Assembly: GCF_030409635.1 (NCBI RefSeq)
Contig: NZ_JAUFQF010000001.1
Span: 186,001 to 250,000 of the forward strand
Source of the DNA: Vibrio agarivorans
GTDB taxonomy: Bacteria; Pseudomonadota; Gammaproteobacteria; Enterobacterales; Vibrionaceae
DNA length: 64,000 bases
Direction of reading: 5' to 3'
In this document: positions 32,754-41,910 of the stretch, piece after piece
Layout of the letters: each line of letters opens with the position of its first letter
How positions within the stretch are numbered: position 1 is the first letter of the stretch
Made by a program: the position numbers and the translations under genes
The notes under the pieces: model-generated
Databases searched by the model: none
Seen by the model: the letters and a program-made list of their open reading frames with translations, nothing else
What the model was told of the DNA's origin: nothing

Positions 32754-35228
32754 ATGGATATAAAAAAAGTCGCACTGGCAGTGTCATTGTCAGTGATCGT
32801 CACAGCATGTGATGATGATTCAAGCACGTCTTCAAACAACGTAGATACTTTCAGTCTTTCTGGTAGTGTCATCGATGGATATATTTACAATGCACTAGTG
32901 TGGATCGATGCAAATCGAAATGGAGTCCTCGACGATTCTGACCCTCAAGCTTTTACTGACCACAACGGAGAATACAATCTAGAACTCACAGAAGAGCAGG
33001 CAAACAGTTTAGTCGGCCTCCCCATTTTAGCGAAACTAACCAATGAATCTGTTGATGTTGGGACTACAACGCCAGAATCAGTAGAAGCTCTTCAACAAAT
33101 GATTGAAGATGGTGAGTTAGCTCCTCTTTTTACGGCCGACCAAACAGAACATTCAATTACCTTAAGTATGCCTCCTTTAGATCAAGACTCTTTAGATCAA
33201 CTGATAAGCGGAGATCTTGAAGGGCAAGTGATTAACCCATTTACAACTCAAATCTATGAGGAAATTGAGGAGACGTTAGATGGGTTTGTTGGAGACAATC
33301 TTGATAGTGATGATCTGTCAGATCTTATCGCACAAATTTCCGCTTTAGTGGATAAGGCAGTGACGGAGCGTATTGAAACATTGAAATCAGAGCTTGAGTT
33401 GGAAGACGATAGTCTTAGTGATGATGAGATTGCTGCACTCCTCGAAGGTGACTTCATTGATGCCAACCATACGTTGACTAATAATTTGGTTTCGCTAGCA
33501 ACCACTGTAGTCGAAAGCAAAAAGCAAGATGAAATCGTTGTACAGCAGATTGTCGCTGAATATCCAGAGGGTTCCACAGTCACTTATTCATCATTTTCCG
33601 GTACTGATACATTTACTCCAGACAATACAACATCCTCGATTACCGTGGATTATGCGGGATTCGATAAGGAAATCACCTCGGGTACGTCGATTAGTTTTGA
33701 AACCGAAGAAGATCAATATCGTGATGTTCAAGGCACGGCAACACTATACAGCCTTTTGCGAGAAAATGGTGTTGAAGATACAAGCACGGGGGCGTTCACC
33801 GCTACGATTCATTATGAATCTGACTTAAACCGTGACGGAACACTTAACTTTACTTCGTTTTTGTACGAAGTAGGAGTGGGCAGTATTGAGGACGGTGTAG
33901 AAACTTACTCGTTTACACGTTATATCGATGAGGACGACCCGTATTCAGCTGCAGGTGAATATGCGACTTGGAGTGAATCGAGTGGGCGCCAACTTGACTA
34001 TGACACGGTTGATGAATTAATGGCTGCTATTGATGACGATGATTTATCGGGTGTTGATGTCTTGCAACGCATGACTGAGACAATGGGCGTTACTTCTGAA
34101 TATGAGTTTTATACTCGAGAATTTACAGAGTATGACTTAGCCATGTCCGATCCTTTTGAGTATCCGACCTACCGTCAGGTATACCAATCATGGGATTATT
34201 ATGATGGCTCTGAGAAAGAGGTGATCTCACATGATTGGGAGGCCGATGGTTCTTTTAATCAGATTGTTATCAATGAATATGACAGCGAGTTAGATATTGA
34301 TTCAAGCTCATGGGCTCAAGCTATTTGGGGTGATTATTATGAGGGCTATACTCTAAACTATTGGCAAGAGTGGACTTTAACTGATTATCCGGATGAAGAT
34401 GGCAATGAGGTATACACGAGTGCTGGCACTAAGTTTATCCTCAATGATGAGACTGGACTGAAGCAAACAGAAGGCTCGGATGAGGGATATGCATTCAACC
34501 GTTGGGATGAGCTAACGACGATGTATTCTGATTCAGATTCTCGAACTTTGGTTGAGTGGCAGCATTTTGAAGTGGAAGGTTATGACTTCACCTTTGACGG
34601 TGCTGGACAAAAGTACACCACGAACATTGATGGAGAGTCTTATTCCTACGCTGAATATTGGGGCCCATATATCGATGACTTACCGACGTTGGTAGATGGA
34701 CTGCTCGAAGAACAACTCGATGAACAAGCGATTTGGTTAAGAGTAATTAATGAGGCATTAAGAGGTGCAAGAAACCTAGAGTCGTTTGAGAGCTGTGAAA
34801 TATCACTTCAGGGTGATGATGCGACAGAAGCGGCGTTTAAATCTCATCTAGAGTCATGTGGTGGGACGCAAGCCTTTAGCTACGATGATCTTAATGACAT
34901 TCTCATTGCTAGAAGAAAAAATAGTGGGACTGAAGTGCGGTTCTGGGATCTGTATGAAGGTGGTTATGCCGAGCGTATCAACTGGAGTGCGGATGAGGAA
35001 GAGTTCAGAGATTACTCATGGTCTATCAACAGCGATGGCCATTTGGTACTCACTAATGGAGACTTTACCCGCATTATAGCTGCCTATCATAAATTTACTG
35101 GTGACGAGGTGTATGGTGCGGCTGTGATCGTCTATGACTATGAAGAGGGTGTATTTACCGAAGTTTGGAATACCTACTTCATTGATATCACAGACGTATG
35201 GTTACCTTATGATGTGACAAGTAATTAA
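32754..35228 (+). CDS. Large acidic lipoprotein with EF-hand-like N-terminal motif
   Basis: An 824-residue lipoprotein. The signal peptide ends in a TAC lipobox (VIVTACDDDSS), giving an aspartate at +2, the residue classically linked to inner-membrane retention in enterobacteria. After a serine linker comes GSVIDGYIYNALVWIDANRNG with VLDDSDPQAFTDHNGEYNL, a carboxypeptidase-regulatory/SdrD-like beta domain with an EF-hand-type Ca-binding loop. A helical acidic region follows (about 120-260), then a long tyrosine/tryptophan/aspartate-rich beta region. The bulk is unlike any family I recognise. Start is ATG 32754 after AAGG; the frame runs from 32703 without a ribosome site. Calcium-dependent folding at the surface or periplasm is plausible. 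Confidence 0.7.
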   Translation: MDIKKVALAVSLSVIVTACDDDSSTSSNNVDTFSLSGSVIDGYIYNALVWIDANRNGVLDDSDPQAFTDHNGEYNLELTEEQANSLVGLPILAKLTNESVDVGTTTPESVEALQQMIEDGELAPLFTADQTEHSITLSMPPLDQDSLDQLISGDLEGQVINPFTTQIYEEIEETLDGFVGDNLDSDDLSDLIAQISALVDKAVTERIETLKSELELEDDSLSDDEIAALLEGDFIDANHTLTNNLVSLATTVVESKKQDEIVVQQIVAEYPEGSTVTYSSFSGTDTFTPDNTTSSITVDYAGFDKEITSGTSISFETEEDQYRDVQGTATLYSLLRENGVEDTSTGAFTATIHYESDLNRDGTLNFTSFLYEVGVGSIEDGVETYSFTRYIDEDDPYSAAGEYATWSESSGRQLDYDTVDELMAAIDDDDLSGVDVLQRMTETMGVTSEYEFYTREFTEYDLAMSDPFEYPTYRQVYQSWDYYDGSEKEVISHDWEADGSFNQIVINEYDSELDIDSSSWAQAIWGDYYEGYTLNYWQEWTLTDYPDEDGNEVYTSAGTKFILNDETGLKQTEGSDEGYAFNRWDELTTMYSDSDSRTLVEWQHFEVEGYDFTFDGAGQKYTTNIDGESYSYAEYWGPYIDDLPTLVDGLLEEQLDEQAIWLRVINEALRGARNLESFESCEISLQGDDATEAAFKSHLESCGGTQAFSYDDLNDILIARRKNSGTEVRFWDLYEGGYAERINWSADEEEFRDYSWSINSDGHLVLTNGDFTRIIAAYHKFTGDEVYGAAVIVYDYEEGVFTEVWNTYFIDITDVWLPYDVTSN

Positions 35229-35302
35229 CGTTATAGGATCAGAGTAAAATGGACTAATTTCATCCTGACCTTTTTTATCTAGTGAAAAGCACACAGAAAA
35301 AA

Positions 35303-35326
35303 ACCGCCCTTAAATCGAAGGGCGGT
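35303..35326 (-). terminator. Intrinsic terminator, minus strand
   Basis: The 9-bp stem ACCGCCCTT/AAGGGCGGT is followed on the minus strand by TTTTTTTCTGTG. It is 140 bases past the end of the HD-domain pseudogene and 75 bases after the plus-strand lipoprotein gene. Confidence 0.85.
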
Positions 35327-35468
35327 ACGTTACATAGACAGATTATATAAAAAGGTATTTCTATTACAACCAGTTGACTGGGAAGTGCCTTCGATTGCAA
35401 TAGGTACCATCATAGAGGATAGAGTTAGGCTATAAAATGGGGATATGTTCATACGGCATAACTTCGTG

Positions 35469-36029
35469 TTACCACTTTACAATTCCCTTAGTTACGTTTA
35501 GTCCACCAACGAGAGTCGACCCTCCATAGTCTTTAGCAAGACGCAATAAGGTGCTGTGGAAGCCATTATTTGGGAAGGCCGCTTCCACCTTTTGTATCGT
35601 CTCTTTACTCAACCCCTTTCGAACCATCCCTTTCGAAGCGTCAATCCAGTCAGCTTTTCGGCACGCTTCAATCACCTTAGCGTTTGGACCTTTGTAGGGA
35701 GTGATTTTGTGATGCCAATGTATTTCACCACGCAATAACTCAGGATCAAGTCCCCAGTTAAACGACTCATTGTCAGCGAGCGCTACTGCTTCTGATGGCT
35801 CAAGATAGGCAAGCTCATTGTCTGTCCACAGCCCAATATCATGATAGACAAACGCAGTTTCGACAATTTGCTAAGACTCTTCTGCGTTACCAAGAAAGTA
35901 CATCGCATAAGTGATGGTTCGATAGACGTGGTTTCGATACCCCTCATAGTCTTTACCAATCAGCTCTTGATAACGAACAAACAGCATTTCGACTCGTGGT
36001 CTTTCTAGTTTGATTTCGACTTCAGGCAT
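35469..36029 (-). pseudogene. HD-domain phosphohydrolase gene interrupted by an in-frame amber codon
   Basis: From ATG 36029 (after GGAGGG, a strong ribosome site) the frame reads MPEVEIKLERPRVEMLFVRY and so on to GNAEES, then TAG at 35871-35873, then continues in the same frame QIVETAFVYHDIGLWTDNEL through RGEIHWHHKITPYKG and CRKADWIDASKGMVRKGL to a stop at 35469. The HD motif (VYHDIG), the first histidine (NHVYR) and the ADWIDAS segment are all preserved. Apart from the amber codon the 186-residue protein is complete for this HD-hydrolase family. Possible states are a very recent nonsense mutation, suppressed readthrough or a sequence error. Confidence 0.8.
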
Positions 36030-36282
36030 GCTTCCCTCCATTAACTGCTCAAGAAGAATAAATCTAAGTGCATATTTTGGCTGTTATAAGCATAGAGCAT
36101 GATACAGATAAGAGGATTGGTTAAGGTTCTATGTTTAAACGATTGAAGTTCATTGCTGTCTGCCTCGGTGATGACTCGTATGTATTGACAATGCGATTTA
36201 TCCAAAGCGTCTCAAGAGTTACTTAGTAAAACGATCGCGAAGCTTCACATAAGCTTGGTTTGTTTCACTTAATAGAAGCAAA

Positions 36283-36319
36283 AACAGCAATCTAACAAAC
36301 AAAGTCGTAGGTTGCTGTT
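36283..36319 (-). terminator. Intrinsic terminator after the phosphodiesterase-like gene
   Basis: On the minus strand CAGCAACCT pairs with AGATTGCTG (one G-U, extended by two A-T pairs) and is followed by TTTTTGC. It lies 21 bases past the stop codon. The rest of 36030-36282 holds no supportable gene. Confidence 0.7.
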
Positions 36320-36339
36320 GAGTTACTAAAACCTAGAGT

Positions 36340-38475
36340 TTACATACCTAACTCTGCTTTTAGCTCTTCCATTTGGCGACGTCTTTGCCAGAAGGCTTCA
36401 GCTTTTAATTCCGATTCCGTCATATTCGGTTTTCCGCCGATATAAGGAATGTTCATCTCAGCTTCTAGACTTGCAGCGGTAAAGGTGGTTGCAGAGGTTA
36501 ACTTATCGATAATCGAGTTTTCAGCTTTACCGAGGGCGATTACTTCACCTGGATTAAACGTGCTGCCTTGCCAGATAACTAGCTCATCAAGTAAGGCTGC
36601 GTGCCCGTTATTATGACTTTGTGCGTGGTCGTTGTTGATTAGCCATGGCAGGCCCGTATGAATGGTGTCAGTGCGAGAGCCGGTGAGGTCAACGCTGCCA
36701 TAGTGTAGGTCACCATTAGCATCGTAAACACCAAAGGTCATAACACCAAAGCCTTCACCATTAGACCATGGAAGCGTTTTATCTACGCTTGCAACTAATA
36801 AGTTCCATTTAAGCTCATCGCTATTTGTGGTTGGTGTATAAGGGAGTTGCACGAAACAGCAGCTGCCTTCGCCATCAACACCAACTTGCAGCTTCAGGCT
36901 GTCGTTAAGTTGAGCTAGGATCATACCGTTAGCTGACGATGCCCAACGTTTGTTGGTGATTACTGCTGGATCATAGGAAGTACCGTCGCCTACAAACCAA
37001 AGGGATAGGGTAAATTTATCGGTATTGGTCACAGTATCTTCAAGTAACAGATCATTGTTGAAGTTACGTACGTGGTATAAAGACTGACCATACTTACCCG
37101 GTCCATTAGAGATTTCGGGAGTACCAGTCGTTTTCAGGTTCTCACCGCCAGAAACTGCATTATCTGTTAGCTCATCATCAAACGCGTAGAGCGCGGTGAT
37201 CGTATTGAACGGCAGGTCATCGTAATCGACATCTTCAATGATTGAGAAAGAGGCTGAGATAGATTTTGGAATCGAATTATTGATGAGGGTAAAAACAATT
37301 TGGTGGTGACCAGGCTCAAGGTGGTCTAAATTTGGTGTGAACGTGTAAAGCTCACCTTCAGCGGTATCCGTTAGTTGTTCAACTTCTTCGCCATTCACTA
37401 AAACTTGAACTGGAAGGTTGTTTGAAGGTGTAAACTGAAGCTCAATTTGATTCGATTCTTGCGATGTTTCCACAAAAAGACCTCTAACCCCAATCTCACC
37501 AATTAATGGTGTACCTTCGATTTCCCATTCAGGTTGAATTTCAACACTGTGCCATGTCAGCATGGTTGGAGTTACATCGGTTTGAGCAACATAGCGGTAT
37601 ATTCCATCTTTGTCACGGTTACCCACCGCGTGCAATGGAGAAGTAAACTGTTCATTTAACAGCTCTTCATGACTTGATGCCACCCAGATCTTTTTAGCAT
37701 CGATATCTTGTGAGCCGTGGGCGCAATCGACCGAGCCATTGTCTTTTTGGCGGTTAAAACCATGGTCAGGTGCCACCATGACAAGCCACTCTTCATCAAA
37801 CTCGGCTTCACGTTGCTCAACTGCATCTAACATGTAGCCAAAGATAGCATCGGCTTCTTCGATGGTTTTAACGTAATCATCTGACCATGCGCCACCACTG
37901 TTGCCATAGTTACAGTGCCCTGAGTAATCTACCATATCAATCGTTGTAAACAGTGAATCGTAATCGCCTGACAGGATTTTCTCTGCAACAACAGCGCTGT
38001 TTTCATGTTCTGCAGCGCGATCTGTACCTGTGCGAAACGCTTTCTTGTGTTCAATTTCACTAAGGTTGAAGTTTACGTAGTCAAAGATTGGCCAGTTTGG
38101 GTAGAGGCCGATTTGAAAGTCCTCCTTCTCGGCTTTGATATGCTCCCAAACTGTTTTAAAGCCGTCTTCACCTGACTTTTGGATAGTATGCCAACTGCCT
38201 GTCCAAAGCGTCGATTCACCCTCAACAGTGCTGGTACCTGATTGTGATAGAGTGCCTGAGATACCTCCGGTATACGCCTGCTGTATTGCCAGTTTGTCTA
38301 GGTTCGGTGTGTTGGCATTGAGTAAGGCTTCATAACGAGTCCCATCGATCATCACCAAAAGAGACTTTCGTTCTTTGATTGGGTCTGGTGTCACTTCGCC
38401 ATCTGAAGAGCTATTACAGCCTGCTAAAGCTAATATGGCTGCGACGCCACTTGCACATTTCGTTAATTTAATCAT
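36340..38475 (-). CDS. Lipoprotein of the alkaline-phosphatase/phosphodiesterase superfamily with LamG-like tail
   Basis: A 711-residue lipoprotein: lipobox LAGC (about residue 20), then an alkaline-phosphatase-superfamily catalytic domain (about 35-330). Metal-site motifs are LLVMIDGTRYEALLNANTPNLD, TTIDMVDYSGH, VAPDHGFNR and DCAHGSQD; the nucleophile is probably in the TVEGESTLWTG segment. A beta-sandwich linker follows, then a concanavalin/LamG-like domain (about 430-640: ALYAFDDELTD, FTLSLWFVGDG). It probably cleaves phosphomono- or diesters on the cell surface, with the LamG part binding the substrate polymer. Start is ATG 38475 after GGAG; a longer frame to 38529 would bury the signal peptide. 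Confidence 0.8.
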   Translation of the reverse strand: MIKLTKCASGVAAILALAGCNSSSDGEVTPDPIKERKSLLVMIDGTRYEALLNANTPNLDKLAIQQAYTGGISGTLSQSGTSTVEGESTLWTGSWHTIQKSGEDGFKTVWEHIKAEKEDFQIGLYPNWPIFDYVNFNLSEIEHKKAFRTGTDRAAEHENSAVVAEKILSGDYDSLFTTIDMVDYSGHCNYGNSGGAWSDDYVKTIEEADAIFGYMLDAVEQREAEFDEEWLVMVAPDHGFNRQKDNGSVDCAHGSQDIDAKKIWVASSHEELLNEQFTSPLHAVGNRDKDGIYRYVAQTDVTPTMLTWHSVEIQPEWEIEGTPLIGEIGVRGLFVETSQESNQIELQFTPSNNLPVQVLVNGEEVEQLTDTAEGELYTFTPNLDHLEPGHHQIVFTLINNSIPKSISASFSIIEDVDYDDLPFNTITALYAFDDELTDNAVSGGENLKTTGTPEISNGPGKYGQSLYHVRNFNNDLLLEDTVTNTDKFTLSLWFVGDGTSYDPAVITNKRWASSANGMILAQLNDSLKLQVGVDGEGSCCFVQLPYTPTTNSDELKWNLLVASVDKTLPWSNGEGFGVMTFGVYDANGDLHYGSVDLTGSRTDTIHTGLPWLINNDHAQSHNNGHAALLDELVIWQGSTFNPGEVIALGKAENSIIDKLTSATTFTAASLEAEMNIPYIGGKPNMTESELKAEAFWQRRRQMEELKAELGM

Positions 38476-38710
38476 TAGGTTAACTCCATCGTTAGTTGAT
38501 GGGGTTAGGTTAGGTATGTGGCATTTCAAGTTTGTTTCACTGCTGGATAGGTTTTCTAACCCATTAAGGCAAGGATTATTGCTTGTGATCTAACCAAAAT
38601 GACGGTAACGCTTTACAGGTAAGTTTTTGTAGATGGCTCGTAAAGAATATCTAACGCAAAGTTTTCGAGGTTCATGATTACTCTATGACTCATCAATGTT
38701 CACAGGAATT

Positions 38711-40099
38711 ATGACGATGTCAGACAAGTACAGTTATTGGATCAACAATGCGTTAGAAAGTGATGAGCAAGTGGTTACATCTCTTGAGCAAGATAAAAAA
38801 GTCGATGTAGCGATTGTTGGTGGTGGCTATACCGGTTTATGGAGCGCAATTTTACTAAAGCAAAAGCAGCCGAATCTTCGTGTTGCGGTTATTGAGCGTG
38901 ATATTTGTGGCTCTGGGGCGTCGGGGTTTAATGGTGGGTGTCTGCTGACGTGGGCAACCAAATACCCAACGTTGAAAAAGCTCTACGGGGAAAAAGAGGC
39001 AAGATGGTTAGTGCAAGAATCGGAGCAGGTGATTAGCGAAATTCAGACGTTCTGTGACGAGCATAAAATTGATGCGGAGCTGTTTACTAAGGGTACTTAC
39101 TACACCTCAACCAACAGTGCTCAGCACGGCTCGATGACCCCTGTAGTGGACGAGCTGGAAAAGCAAGGAATCAACAGTTGGAGTGATGTCGATGCCAATA
39201 CGATAGCAGAGAAAACGGGATCTTCGGTTCATCAGCAAGCTCTTTATTCACCGGCAGCAGGCAGTGTTCAGCCAGCGAAATTGGCGTTTGGGTTGAAAAG
39301 GGTAGCGATAGAACTAGGCGTAGAAGTATACGAAAAGACGGCAATGGAGAGGCTCGAGGAGACGACACCTGCCAAGTTAGTCACCACAAATGGTGTGATT
39401 GAGGCCAAGAAAGTGATCATGGCAACCAATGCTTGGATGATTGATCAATTTAAGGAGTTTAAGCGCTCAATTGTGGTGGTGTCATCAGACATGGTGCTGA
39501 GCAAGCAAATGCAGAAACGCCCAGAAAAAGGGGCAACCGTGGTAGATTCGCGTATTTTCGTACACTATTACCGAGATACCGCAGATGGTCGTATCATGCT
39601 CGGTAAAGGCGGGAATCGTTTCTCTTTTGGTAACAGAGTCGATCAAATGTTTCAGTCAGGAACACCTTACATTGAACTGTTGAAGAAAAGCTTTTGTTGG
39701 CTATTCCCTCATACCTCTGAGAAGGATATTGAGTATTCTTGGTCGGGTGGTTCAGATCGCTCCGTTACGGGTTTACCGTTTTTTGGTCATCTGCGTGGTC
39801 ATTCACACATTGTTTATGGTTTGGGCTATTCAGGAAATGGTGTCGCACAAACTCGAATCGGCGCTAAGGTTCTAACGAGCTTAGTGTTAGAAGAAGATAA
39901 CGAATACACCCAAAGTGGGTTGGCGAAAGGGCCAAGAGGCTATTTCCCGCCAGAGCCATTTCGATGGGTCGGAGCGATGGTAGTGCGCAATGCCGTGCGA
40001 AGAAAAGAAAATGCCGAGCAAGACGAGAAGCAACCAAACTTGATTGACAAATGGTTAGCCAAACTCGCAGGTCCAGCAGGTAAAGCTGACAAAGCTTAA
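38711..40099 (+). CDS. FAD-dependent amine/amino-acid oxidoreductase (PuuB/DadA-like)
   Basis: A ~462-residue cytoplasmic flavoprotein of the DAO superfamily. It has an N-terminal dinucleotide-binding motif VDVAIVGGGYTGLWSAILL (about residues 32-50), the family loop GSGASGFNGGCLL, YSPAAGSVQPAKLAFGL in the centre, and the C-terminal FAD-ribityl segment HIVYGLGYSGNGVAQTRIGAKVL. It most resembles gamma-glutamylputrescine oxidase/glycine-oxidase-like enzymes that oxidise secondary amines or amino acids. ATG 38711 and 38717 both follow AGGA; the frame opens at 38696. The LysR gene downstream (40225) is of the GcvA type and may regulate it. Confidence 0.85.
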   Translation: MTMSDKYSYWINNALESDEQVVTSLEQDKKVDVAIVGGGYTGLWSAILLKQKQPNLRVAVIERDICGSGASGFNGGCLLTWATKYPTLKKLYGEKEARWLVQESEQVISEIQTFCDEHKIDAELFTKGTYYTSTNSAQHGSMTPVVDELEKQGINSWSDVDANTIAEKTGSSVHQQALYSPAAGSVQPAKLAFGLKRVAIELGVEVYEKTAMERLEETTPAKLVTTNGVIEAKKVIMATNAWMIDQFKEFKRSIVVVSSDMVLSKQMQKRPEKGATVVDSRIFVHYYRDTADGRIMLGKGGNRFSFGNRVDQMFQSGTPYIELLKKSFCWLFPHTSEKDIEYSWSGGSDRSVTGLPFFGHLRGHSHIVYGLGYSGNGVAQTRIGAKVLTSLVLEEDNEYTQSGLAKGPRGYFPPEPFRWVGAMVVRNAVRRKENAEQDEKQPNLIDKWLAKLAGPAGKADKA

Positions 40100-40134
40100 C
40101 TATGCGTTAAGTTGATCTGCGTATGTAATTAAGG

Positions 40135-40164
40135 GAACAAAGGTCAAGATTTTGGCCTTTGTTC
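40135..40164 (+). terminator. Hairpin after the flavoprotein gene
   Basis: A 12-bp stem with one G-U pair (GAACAAAGGTCA with TGGCCTTTGTTC) is followed by ATTGTTGTTT. It sits between the flavoprotein gene and the following LysR gene. Confidence 0.6.
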
Positions 40165-40224
40165 ATTGTTGTTTAACACAAGCCGAATAAAACGTTGTCA
40201 CTTATCGAAACTAGAAGAATACGA

Positions 40225-41163
40225 ATGAAGCTGAATAAACCGCCTAGTCCACATAACTCGCGACGACTCCCACCGTTTAAGGCTTTAAGGGCATTTGAGT
40301 CGGCTGCGCGTCATGAAAGTTTTTCAGAAGCAGCTTCAGAGTTGAATGTCAGTCGCGCTGCAGTCAGCCAGCAGATCAAACTATTAGAGAGCTACCTCGA
40401 CGCTAAGCTGTTTGAGCGTGTGGGAACCAAATTGGAGCTTACTGAGCAAGCCAATAACTATTTGCCCCTGTTGACGGACATGTTCGATAACCTTTCTCAG
40501 GGAACGGATCATCTATTTGGCAGAAAGAAGCGCCAAACACTAACAATTCGGGTGGCACAGAGTTTTTGTCATACTTGGTTATTGCCAAGGTTGGCCGATT
40601 TTCACCGAGCACATCCAGATATTTCGATTCAGTTTTATTCTACAACCAACCTTTATCCAAGTAATAACAATGCCGTTGACCTTGAAATTGTCAATGGTTA
40701 TGGCAACTGGCATGGCAGCGACTATGAGCCGCTAGGGGATTCGGAAGAGTGGTGTGTCGTAGCGAGTCCAGAATTTATGTGTCGCTACGACTTTACAGGC
40801 TCGATAGAGCAAATTGCACAGTTCCCCAAGATCGCCACTCTGGGTTATAGCGAGGGGTGGAGAGACTGGTTCAGTCTCCACGACAGCAGTATTTTGTTCT
40901 GTGATCCTCAAATGCAGTTTGATAGTACTCAGCTGTCTGTTGAAGCAGCAGTTCAGGGCTTAGGTATGCTCTTGGCCAAATCTGTACTAGTGGAAGACTC
41001 ACTTAAGCAAGGGGCTTTGGTATTGGCGCACGAGAGAAAAATGGCGAGTCAAAGCCAGCACTACTTAATTAAGAACATCAGCCATCACAATGAGGCAAAG
41101 ATCCAGTTGTTTGTTGATTGGTTGAGGCGTTGTGGGATGCTAGGAATAACGGGGTCAGATTAG
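40225..41163 (+). CDS. LysR-family regulator, GcvA-like subgroup
   Basis: A 312-residue regulator with the GcvA-type opening RRLPPFKALRAFESAARHES, helix-turn-helix FSEAASELNVSRAAVSQQIKLLE (split around residues 35-57) and an effector domain (LTIRVAQSFCHTWLLPRLADFHRAHPDI, in pieces). The subgroup often controls amino-acid or amine catabolism, which fits the upstream flavoenzyme. The start is ATG 40225; an in-frame TTG at 40195 is less likely. The gene ends ...GITGSD, where the stop overlaps a GGGGTCAGAT decamer resembling one arm of the palindromic repeats at 56.7-57.4 kb. Confidence 0.9.
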   Translation: MKLNKPPSPHNSRRLPPFKALRAFESAARHESFSEAASELNVSRAAVSQQIKLLESYLDAKLFERVGTKLELTEQANNYLPLLTDMFDNLSQGTDHLFGRKKRQTLTIRVAQSFCHTWLLPRLADFHRAHPDISIQFYSTTNLYPSNNNAVDLEIVNGYGNWHGSDYEPLGDSEEWCVVASPEFMCRYDFTGSIEQIAQFPKIATLGYSEGWRDWFSLHDSSILFCDPQMQFDSTQLSVEAAVQGLGMLLAKSVLVEDSLKQGALVLAHERKMASQSQHYLIKNISHHNEAKIQLFVDWLRRCGMLGITGSD

Positions 41164-41270
41164 AATGCGTCGATTTTGTTCTTAATCATGTTTATGAAAG
41201 CCCAGTAAACCTCATTATTACTTGTTAAAGTCATATAAAAGACAACTGGGCTCGTTTCAAAGTTTTGAGT

Positions 41271-41621
41271 TTATTGGTGAATGAGTTCGACACCATCGAG
41301 CTCAACAATAGCACGTGACATAGGCAATACCTGACCTTCTGATAATAGCGACTCGAACTTTTCATTTGGTAGTGTCACTGAATACGCGCAGCGATCTTCG
41401 ATACATACCAATGCTTTATCACCAGAGCGACGAATATCGGTTACTTTCTGCGTCATCGCCATACCAGCAACGAGCTGCTCACCAGAAGGCGATACGTCAA
41501 ACAGGGTAGCTGTACTTGGGTACAATACATCAATTTGCTCAACACTCTCATGTGGCGCAGATGTACAAGCACTCAAAACTAGTGCAGAAAAAGCGGATAA
41601 CAGAAGGGTCTTGGTTTTCAT
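41271..41621 (-). CDS. Small lipoprotein, 116 aa
   Basis: A lipoprotein with signal peptide and lipobox LSAC (about residue 19), followed by a compact beta-rich domain (TATLFDVSPSGEQLVAG, VTDIRRSGDKALVCIEDRCAYSV). Two cysteines in CIEDRC could form a disulfide. No recognised family. Start ATG with AAGGAACATT upstream. Monocistronic; the 289-base upstream gap and the downstream gap (41164-41270) hold nothing else. Confidence 0.7.
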   Translation of the reverse strand: MKTKTLLLSAFSALVLSACTSAPHESVEQIDVLYPSTATLFDVSPSGEQLVAGMAMTQKVTDIRRSGDKALVCIEDRCAYSVTLPNEKFESLLSEGQVLPMSRAIVELDGVELIHQ

Positions 41622-41868
41622 AATGTTCCTTAGTAACTGAGTAGCAACGACATCCTACATCATAGGAAGAATTTCGCTACTTAGCCTCGGTTGGCTAGGC
41701 ATTAAATGTCACCAAATGACCGATAAATATGCCAGAGTTAGAGTTATGTGGGATATTCAGATAAATGAAGCTCAGGATGCCAAATATTGCTAACACTTGA
41801 TTAAGTAAGATAGGTAGGAGCAATTCATCACGATAGAAATCGCGAATGACATATAGCTAAAATTTCAA

Positions 41869-41896
41869 TACTTAGGCTCATATACGAGCCTAAGTA
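41869..41896 (-). terminator. Intrinsic terminator after the calcineurin-like lipoprotein gene
   Basis: A perfect 11-bp stem TACTTAGGCTC/GAGCCTAAGTA with a 6-base loop lies 15 bases past the stop codon; the minus-strand flank ATTGAAATTTT is T-rich. Confidence 0.75.
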
Positions 41897-41910
41897 TTTT
41901 TGAAGGCTGA

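Noticed and set aside
35871..35873. TAG as a programmed readthrough or pyrrolysine codon.
   Set aside because: No downstream pyrrolysine element or family precedent; a nonsense mutation or base error is simpler.
36131..36226. 31-codon plus-strand ORF MFKRLKFIAVCLGDDSY...
   Set aside because: AAGG sits only 4 bases before the ATG, there is no hydrophobic or domain signal, and the frame is not supported by context.
41153..41163. GGGGTCAGAT at the end of the LysR gene as a third repeat copy.
   Set aside because: Only one arm is present and it codes for the last residues of the protein; not enough to call a repeat.
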